Positions 56,985 through 64,000 of a stretch of DNA of 64,000 bases are shown here, piece by piece. Both the position numbers and the translations under genes were made by a program. The DNA comes from Knoxdaviesia capensis. Taxonomy: Eukaryota > Ascomycota > Sordariomycetes > Microascales > Gondwanamycetaceae. Location: assembly GCA_001510575.1 (NCBI GenBank), contig LNGK01000008.1, forward strand, positions 3,895,541 to 3,959,540, written 5' to 3'. Below the pieces are notes generated by a model. The model was not told where the DNA came from. It made no database searches and saw only the letters and a program-made list of their open reading frames with translations. Each line of letters opens with the position of its first letter. The stretch's first letter is position 1.

Positions 56985-58099
56985 TATGCACAGTTGGGAG
57001 ACAGTTTGACTCAACAGCCGAACGGTAATATATGCTGGGGATCTTTTGATGGTAGTGATAGAACACGGGCGGATATGACTGAAGAAAGCAGTCGAAGAGA
57101 ACTATGACCTGGATTTACTGTTCTCCGGGAAGTCGAGTGTCTATATAGACCCAGTACTGTTGAGTTGGAAGCATATAAGTGAGGCTTTATATTGCTCCAG
57201 CGAGTCTTTATATACACCTCCATCTGCACATATACGTACCAAGACACTTATAACGCACGAAGTATTTCCCTTTGTCGTTCAATATCAAGCCCTCTGGCTC
57301 TTCCTCTCGCCCTCCCTCCGCTCTTGTCGGTCTTTCTCCTCTTCATGTTGGATGTTGGGTCGCCCCCCAAAAAGACCACAGAGTCCCCAATCTGCGCCGT
57401 ACATCAGCCTATGGCCGAAGCCAAGCTGCCCACTCTCACGGGCTGGTGCAGTGCAGTGATTCGTCCAGAATGAACAGACTGAGCTTGCAGACCAATTTAA
57501 AAGCAATATAAACGCAAAGCATGGTTCACCAGCACACTGTTCTATAAATGGGATGGAAAATAGAGTGAAATGCCTTAGAGTACCGAACTCGCAAGACAGA
57601 AGGGCATGAACCTCTCCCAAGCTTGCATCTTGGCTCTTCTCTTTTACTCTTTCTAAATTGCTCACCACCGAATCCAGGCCGAAAGAATATGCGGTCGTGA
57701 TCTCTGGATCTCGCTCTCGCCTCTCGCCGGACCAGAAATTGCCTCTTCCCAGACGCCCTCATCCAGCGTCCTCCGTGACTCCGCTATGATACCCTTTCTA
57801 TCAGTACACAATCAGAAATCTCTTAACCCCGCTATAGAACCACCGAGACTTAGTCCGGCTTTCCATAGTCCGGATCGCTGTGATCTCCTCGGTTTTATCC
57901 AGCTGGATAAAAGCAGGCCGCCACGCATATCCAGGAGCCAGGTTTCCAGCTTGGCCCATCTTGGCGACTGCGAAGGCCCAAAAAAGAACAGAACAGCCAA
58001 TCCAGTATCATAAGTCAAGAAAGCAAAAGAAAAGAATTTGGGGCAGAGGTGGGTGGGTGAAGAGGGGAGAGCGTTGCGAGATAACCCCCCTTTCCCTCT

Positions 58100-58130
58100 A
58101 ATATATATTAGGCCTTCGCCTAATATATAG
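58100..58130. repeat. Short perfect inverted repeat
   Basis: TATATATTAGGC and GCCTAATATATA face each other across CTTC, forming a 12-bp-arm hairpin about 60 bases beyond the 3' end of the tannase remnant. It could be a terminator-like or repeat-derived structure. Confidence 0.6.
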
Positions 58131-58190
58131 AAAAAGACACAGGTGATATAATTAGATTCATTCCCTATCGCCACACATTACGTGTCTGCC

Positions 58191-58900
58191 CTAATCGCCA
58201 CACTCGTCGCTGTACCCTTTTCTCGACGCATACGCACACAGTCGTTTTTGCGTGGTCCGCGCTGGGCCGGCCCCGGCCCCACCAGACCCCGGCACCTCCA
58301 CCAACAGCCCGCCGGGATCGGCTCCGTTCTCCACCCACGCCATGAGAGCCTCCAAAACCGACGATGGGTACCCACCGGTTTCTCCGTACCAGTGGGGCAA
58401 ACCCGGCACGGCATAGAGGCGGAAAATGCCGCTGCGGTTGGGTCCTGTGTAAGCACGGAGTCGTAGTACTTCTCGCTGCCCTGTTCGGGGATCAGTCCGT
58501 CCGCCTATAATTCTGTCAAACCTGTGTCAGTTCTCTTGGTTACTGTGTGAAGATGGAAAGGAGTGAGAAATCAAAAGAAAAGAAACAATAATAGTACTTA
58601 CGAGTCCGTGATACGTGATCATCCTTCCGCCCGTCGCCCAGTTGCAGAGTTCCGTGTTTTGCGCGCGGAGACGGCCCGGTGGTTCACGTACTGCGTTGCG
58701 TCACTGTCGAGCGTCACGTTCAGAGTCGGAGGCGCCGTCACCGCGATCACGGAGATGTTGGCCAGCGGCGGGAGTGATATGCCCGCCACAGAGCAAACTC
58801 CGGACTCGGCCATGTTCGCTAGTATCCCGGGTTTAAGCGCCGATGTTATCATCGGAGAGCCGCCACTCGCTCCCGTGAGCCCAAGTCCACCTCTCCTCAC
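58191..58900 (-). pseudogene. Decayed tannase/feruloyl esterase gene
   Basis: Pieces of a tannase-family secreted esterase can be read on the minus strand in different frames. In order they are: an N-terminal-like piece (GVCSVAGISLPPLANISV); after a frame change, NTELCNWATGGRMITYHGL; a good GT-AG intron (donor GTAAGTACT at about 58602, acceptor near 58508); ADGLIPEQGSEKYYDSVL; then, after another frame change, FRLYAVPGLPHW, a long piece containing LEALMAWVENGADPGG, and a final LCAYASRKGY before the stop. These match the C-terminal half of tannases, including the catalytic aspartate region (HGLADGLIP) and the histidine region (VPGLPHW, where many members have HC). The central part with the nucleophile serine is missing. 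At least two frameshifts and a large deletion make this a nonfunctional relic. Confidence 0.75.
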
Positions 58901-59241
58901 GGGGTCAGTGGTAAATCGCGGTGATATTAGCCGGTGACCAGCCAAACAAGCGAACACCCCAACTCCCGGTGTACCGAACATATCCGGTATTGGAATCATC
59001 ATCTCATATCAATTAATTTATGCGTAGGTGGAATCGGGTATGTAATTTGAAAGAACCACAGCAAGGAAAGACTGAAACCCAATCGCTATTCTATCTGTAT
59101 CAAACAGAACTATGTAACCAACCCAACCCGCGCCGCCGCAGTAACACCAACAAAATAAAAAGAGAGATAACCCAACACTTCATCAAACGGGTAACAGAAA
59201 GAAGAAAAGATAACGCCATAGAGAAACTTAGAGATAGAAGA
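58901..59241. other. Short intergenic region downstream of the CorA-like gene
   Basis: No gene is seen. The segment holds the CorA-like 3' UTR and the degraded upstream part of the tannase remnant. Confidence 0.5.
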
Positions 59242-61255
59242 CTACCCCTCACGAGTTATAGCCGGGGGAACCGTAGCATTCGTTCTGACCGTCGGCTGGC
59301 GATACGGGTTCCTCGGCCGCTTGGCCTTCTTCTTCCGGATAATCCCTAGATTCCGGCGCTGATATAGCGAGATGACAGAGTCTCGGAGCTTCGAGTACAT
59401 GATGAATACAATCGTCGCGAACACGGTCGGCACCGCGCACTTCCAGCTAGATTTCGCGGGAGCAATGTGTTAGGAAAGGACACACAACAAAGAAAACAGC
59501 GAAAGGATCAGGGACTCACAAATAGCCGATTCCCTCCGGGCGGCGAATCTCCGGAAAGTACTCAAAGTTCTGGCCGAAGAAGCCGGTGATGAAGGTCAGC
59601 GGCAGGAAGATGATGGTAATGGCGGTGAGCTGCTTCATGGTCTCGTTCTGGTGCGAGCTGGTGATGTTGAAGATCAGGTCGATCAGGTTCTCGGCCGACT
59701 GCTTGATCTGGTGCATGGCCTCGGTGATAATCACGCAGTGATCGAGCACGTCGCCGAGGTAGGTGTGCGTCATGTGGGTGATGATGATGCCGGAGTTCGG
59801 GTCCTGCAGCTGGCGCAGCGCGTCCTCGCGCGTCAGCGTGGTGACGTGGTCGCGCAGCACATTGACCAGGTTGTCGATGGGGTTCAGGAACGTCAGCATC
59901 TTGTTGATCTCGGAGATGATGATGTACAGCTGGCGGCTCTGCTTGATGCTGGGGTTGGTCAGTACGTCCAGCTCCAGGTCGCCCAGCACGTCCGCGTACA
60001 CCGTCGTCAGCGGGATGGCCAGGTCGATGATGGCGTCGATCACCGCCTGGCACAGCAGCGACGCGTCGCACGACTGCCGCAAGATCGTGCCGGCCGTCGC
60101 CAGCCGCCGCACAATCGGCCGCTGGATGTCGGCCGCCGACACCTCGAAAAACGTGATCACCGTGTTATCCGACGTCAGGAAGATCGCCACCTGCTCGGCG
60201 GCCACCACCAGCTTGCGGTCCGTCAGCGACGAGTGCTTCTCCATGAACAAGGTGCGCACTTCGTTAGGCGACGCGTGGTATGACTGCAGGGTGCGGATCA
60301 TCGGGGTGCGCGAGACTTCGAGTACCGGCCGTGCAGCCGCCCCGCGTGCCGACACCGCCGCCGACGACGTGCGGGACTTGCCGTTCAGGGGCGGTTTACC
60401 GGACTCGGCATCGAGTGTCCGTCGGGCTGTGCTGGTGCGGCGCAGCTTCGAGGCAAGTCGCGAGAAGGCTGTCGAGCTGGCAGTCGAGCTGGAGCCGGCA
60501 TCCGAGTCGCTATCGGAGTCGCTCTCAGAATCAACCGAGTGAACAAGCTTTTGGAGAGTCAACACTATGAAAGCATGGGTCGGGAACCTGCAGCACAAGA
60601 GACGTCTGTTAGGGGACAAGCTCGTCTCAAACATTGATCCAGAAAAGGCCAAGACGACCCCAGAAAAGAAAAAAAAAGCTTACCACTCAGCCTTGGTCCG
60701 ATTCTTCAACTCCATGATATCCTCCAGCGCCAGCTTGTGCAACCCCTTGGCCTGGCCAACAGCCTGGATGACATCCCAGCTGAGCCCGTTGATGTTGATC
60801 CAGCGGCACTTAGCCCACTCGGGCTGCGGCAGCTGCAAGAAGTGGATGAACTGCTCGTTATTGAGCACGTTAGACGTAGCGATGCGGCCCTGCGAATAGT
60901 CGATCACCGAGATCTCGCACTCGGCGTTCAGCGCCGGCATCGACGCATGGCCGCCGTCAGGCTTGCTCGGGTCAAACCCCGGCTCCGATCCCGGCTCCCA
61001 GCCGGGCCGCGACTCGAACTCCTCGAAATCCGACACCGCCCGGAACGTCTGCGCCCGCGTGTTCCGCCGCTTAAGCAGGTGGCCGTCGCTGGACGATCGC
61101 GACCGCTGGCGCTCGAGGCTAGCGCGTCCAGCCGCCGCAGTCGGGTCGATGCCGGTCACGGAGTGCACCAACGGCGGGATGTCGGCGCGGGTCTCGGCTT
61201 CTTCGACCGTCACCGGCTCCGCGAACGGGCTGGCCGACGACGAGCTGGAGGCCAT
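59242..61255 (-). CDS. CorA-like divalent cation transporter with GQN signature
   Basis: On the minus strand, exons 61255-60684, 60587-59520 and 59446-59242 are joined by GT-AG introns of 96 and 73 bp into 614 codons of protein. The N-terminal 110 residues are Ser/Arg-rich and disordered. The soluble CorA domain follows, with ISVIDYSQGRIATSNVL and LSWDVIQAVGQAKGLHKLAL, LEDIMELKNRTKAEWFPTHA (across intron 1), an acidic (SD)n insert, and long helices such as NEVRTLFMEKHSSLTDRKL. Two C-terminal transmembrane helices are present: TAITIIFLPLTFITGFFG and, in the last exon, VPTVFATIVFIMYS. Between them, where CorA/Alr1/Mnr2 proteins have GMN, this protein has Gly529-Gln530-Asn531 (FFGQNFEYFPEI). Magnesium or other divalent transport is the family role; the altered selectivity motif leaves the substrate open. 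A basic tail ends the chain. Confidence 0.9.
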
Positions 61256-62421
61256 TGTGGTGGTAGTGGGTGCTTAGGATGCCGAAGGCGAAGGAAATAA
61301 ACGGCTACTTCGTGTATTGCTTAGTCAAACGTGCTCCTAGAACCCGACGGCGTCGTTAGGCCCACGGCTTCGGTGCTCTGTGATCTACTCAGACCTCACG
61401 CCGCTCATCTCGGTGATTTCGAGAGTAGGATGGAAAGAACAAAGCGAATATCGGATATCAGGGAACAAACAACGGCTGGACCGTGTCGATTCTCAGCGCG
61501 TCAAAAATGGCCGATTGGCACAGCCCACTCCGCACACAATGTTTGGCTTCGAGCGCTAGTATTGTAATAGAACTGAAAGTGTGTGAGTTGAATGGAAGGA
61601 CATAATATGTTCCAACAAAAAGAAAAGACGAGGATATATCCCAAGATAGAAAAAGGTAGACATAGAGGATTAAAAAGTGGCCCACAGGAGGCTCAATCGA
61701 AAAGCGGCGCAGAACACGACAATGCTTGAAACTTCACGATCACGTTGGGTGAATGTCAAAATTATCCTGGAAACAACCGCCGGATCTCCAGGGTTTGTTA
61801 GGGTTGGTGTTATATCGCCAGGATCAACTTCACACCGTAAATCCCCATAAATGTTGCTATATCCCCTTCATCCTCCAAAGCTGAACGAAAAGCAGCGCCA
61901 CCACTCAACCTCAAACCCCATGCATCGCGAAAAGGGGCAATTATTGGTTATGCTATGGCCCAATAGGGACACCCTAATTTCAATTTAAGCCAGAAGAGGA
62001 ATCCTTCCCGCCCGTCCCACATACGCCCGATTTCACTTCCCTTGACTTACCCTGTTACCACTCTACCACACCATATACAGCTCACTCAGAAAGGGTCAAA
62101 GTGTTTACTGGCATGATTCGGCAGTATGTGAGCCATTTCGTCATTGAAGTCCTAATAATACATATCCAAGAATAAGACGGGTTTTCCCTCGTGTGGGTTA
62201 TGTGGTGGTAGGTCGGAGAGCCAGAAGCTTCCCGATAATGGAAAAAAGGAGTGAAAAGAAGTGAAAAGAAAAGAAAACAAAAAAGCCATGCTCGTCCAGA
62301 GCAATCATATCATATGCAAACCCAGAAAAATTCCAACACCAAAAGATCGAAAGAATGAATGAAGAAGAGAAAATCGGTCTCCGCGGGGGAAAAGAAAAGT
62401 CCCCCGTCATTCACACGTCAC
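61256..62421. other. Intergenic region upstream of the CorA-like gene
   Basis: No gene is supported in 1.2 kb. It holds the CorA-like promoter, a telomere-like TTAGGGTT at 61798, and the 3' region of the lectin gene, which is A-rich near 62240-62290. Confidence 0.55.
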
Positions 62422-63976
62422 CTACTGCACAATAGTGAAAGCTTGGCTTCCGTTACCCGTGCAGGTGGCATCGCCAAGCACGCCGTTTGCCGGCACCAGG
62501 CACACCTGGTTGTTCGAGTTGGCCGGCGCGAACGTCAGCGTGTTGCCGCCAGTGAAGGGGAACAGCTGCGCCGAGTCGGTGCCGCCCTCGCCGGCAGCGC
62601 GGCCGCCGCACGAGAAGATGATCACGCGGTCGCCGGCAGCGCGGCGCGGGTCGAAGCCAATGCAGCCGTTCATCTAAGAGACGGAAACGTGTTAGTTGGT
62701 GGCTTCATTGTGTGAGAAAAGTGAATGGGTATGGATCTAAAACTTACCAGGCTGCTCACGACAATGGTCTGTCCACCAGGGCTGTTGTTGTGCTTTCCCT
62801 TGGTGATCAGGTCGAACTGCTCGTTGGGCGAGCCCGAGCAGGTGGTCAGCTGCACGGGGATCAGGTTCTGGCGGAAGTCGCCGGCCGTGGGGTCGATGAA
62901 CAGGCACTGGCCGTTGGGCGCACGCAGCGACACCTTGGTGAACGCCCGGGTCGCCGTCTCGTCGAACTCGTGCGCCTCGGCCGCGGCAGTAGGCTGCAGG
63001 GTGACACCGGCACGCGACACCGGCACCGGGGTGGTCGGGTTGAAGTTGAGCACGCCGGCGATGGAGCTAGCCGGCGCAGTCACGGCGGGGGCCTCGGCAG
63101 CGGCGGTAGTGGCAGCAGGCGCCGTGGTGGCCACCGCATCCGGGGTAGTGGCCTCAGCAACCGCGGTGGTGGCAGCTGCCTGCACAGTCTGGGTCACGGT
63201 GACGGTGATAAAGCGGTCGGTGCAGGCAGGAGTGGCCGGGTCAGCAGCCGGAGCCGCAGAAGAAGAAGCCGGGGCAGAAGCAACGGCGGACGAGCTGGCA
63301 GCTGGGGTGGCATTGGCACCGCCGTTGGTGAAGGTGAACGACTGCGCAGCGTTATTGGCATCGCAGGCGGCAATGCGCACCGAGTTGCCATCAACCGTCA
63401 GGCACGAACCGGCCTGGTTGTCCGGGCGCAGAGTGAGCGGGCCAGTGTTGCCGTTAAAGGCAAACAGCTGCGAGTTGGACACCTCGCCACCACCATCAGC
63501 TCGGCCGCCGCAGGAGAACATGTGCACCTGGGAGTCAGCAGGACGGCGGGGGTCGAAGCTCAAGCAAGCTTGGGACTGCAGACATGTTAGCTTTGCATAG
63601 AGTCACAGTGATGTATGTAGCCACGTTCGCAGGAACGTACCAGAGTGCTGACAACCAGGGCCACACCGTTGCGGTTGTTGTGTATGCCCTTGGTAATCAC
63701 ATCGAAGTCCTGGCCCGACGTGCTTCCGCAAGCAGCAACCTGCAGCGGCGTCAGGTTGGCCCGGAAGTCTCCCGACAGGATGTCAATGAACAGGCAGCGG
63801 CCGTCGGCCGTCTTGATCTGCGCACCCGAGAGGGCGCGTGTAGCACCGGCATCCCGCTTGTGCGCCTCCTCAAAGGCGGCCTGGTTCAGCTGGGTGACAG
63901 CCCGGGGCACGGCAAGCGGGCTGGCCGAGCTGAGAGCAGCGGCCATGGCCATAACAACGGAAATTTTGGCAATCAT
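62422..63976 (-). CDS. Secreted protein with two ricin-B-type (beta-trefoil) lectin domains
   Basis: On the minus strand, exons 63976-63641, 63575-62748 and 62673-62422 are joined by GT-AG introns of 65 and 74 bp, both between codons, giving 471 residues. The chain starts with a signal peptide (MIAKISVVMAMAAALSSAS). Two domains of the ricin-B lectin type follow, at about 45-196 and 323-471. Each has the pattern CLFID, then DFRxNLxPxQ, then VVS(T/S)L, then C(L/I)xFDPRR and FSCGGRA, ending in an aromatic-rich QSFTF/QAFTI strand. Between them is a Thr/Ala/Ser/Pro-rich linker, likely O-glycosylated. There is no catalytic domain, so this is a carbohydrate-binding protein, not a ricin-like toxin. 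The introns interrupt both domains at the same point, directly after VVS(T/S)L. The start codon is 24 bases from the window edge, so the promoter is not included. Confidence 0.88.
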
Positions 63977-64000
63977 TATTGCGGTTCTTGGAAAGAAAAG

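Larger units (their letters stand above)
56885..58190. other. Intergenic region between the cysteine-rich gene and the tannase remnant
   Basis: No gene is supported. It holds a long TG repeat just upstream of the cysteine-rich gene and an inverted repeat near 58100. The remaining sequence has stops in all frames and no codon bias. Confidence 0.55.

Overview
This window is nuclear DNA from a filamentous ascomycete (Pezizomycotina; the gene content and short introns fit Eurotiomycetes best, but genus cannot be read from the sequence). Supporting signs are spliceosomal introns of about 48-120 bp with GTRNGT donors and YAG acceptors, strong C/G preference at codon third positions, long pyrimidine-rich leaders, and typically fungal genes (Pcl-type cyclin, Mdm10, HAM1-like protein, fungal kinase-like orphans, membrane-anchored amidohydrolase). 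There is no prokaryotic, viral or organellar signature, no CRISPR array, and no recognisable intact transposon or tRNA.

Layout: a Pcl1-like cyclin gene (973-2229) is followed by an unusually long stretch without a convincing gene (2230-14802, 12.5 kb) that holds simple repeats, a recurring 12-bp palindrome and one small coding-like GC-rich island. Next come a PAP2-type membrane protein (14803-16330), mdm10 of the ER-mitochondria tether (18513-20124), a ZIP zinc transporter with candidate zinc-response sites (22796-23959), and a fungal kinase-like orphan beside an AT-rich block (24708-26873). A ribosome-related pair follows: the DEAD-box helicase gene rrp3 (27275-28887) and rps19 (29262-30381). 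After it sits a gene for a putative deaminase-fold protein with two SUMO-interaction-like motifs (30995-32434), then a two-domain fluoride channel (32820-33938), a HAM1-like lipid-binding-type protein (35061-38068), uracil phosphoribosyltransferase (38924-39684) and, on the minus strand, DNA ligase IV (39935-43098).

The second half holds an aminoglycoside-phosphotransferase-like gene broken by one in-frame stop (43692-45551), a glutathione S-transferase (46338-47207), a 985-residue membrane-anchored amidohydrolase with a degenerate second half (48523-51480), a DODA-type dioxygenase (52612-53733), a polytopic membrane protein (54925-56187), an 18-cysteine secreted protein made of three modules (56444-56884, minus), a decayed tannase/feruloyl-esterase remnant (58191-58900, minus), a CorA-like transporter with a GQN signature (59242-61255, minus) and a secreted protein with two ricin-B-type lectin domains (62422-63976, minus).

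Most genes are independent housekeeping or accessory units and form no evident biosynthetic cluster. The most interesting items are the deaminase-fold candidate, the nearly intact but stop-interrupted kinase-like gene with a GC-AG intron, the gene-free 12.5-kb block, the active-plus-degenerate amidohydrolase, and the lectin gene whose two domains keep an intron at the same place. All exon models were built by eye from splice signals and reading-frame continuity.
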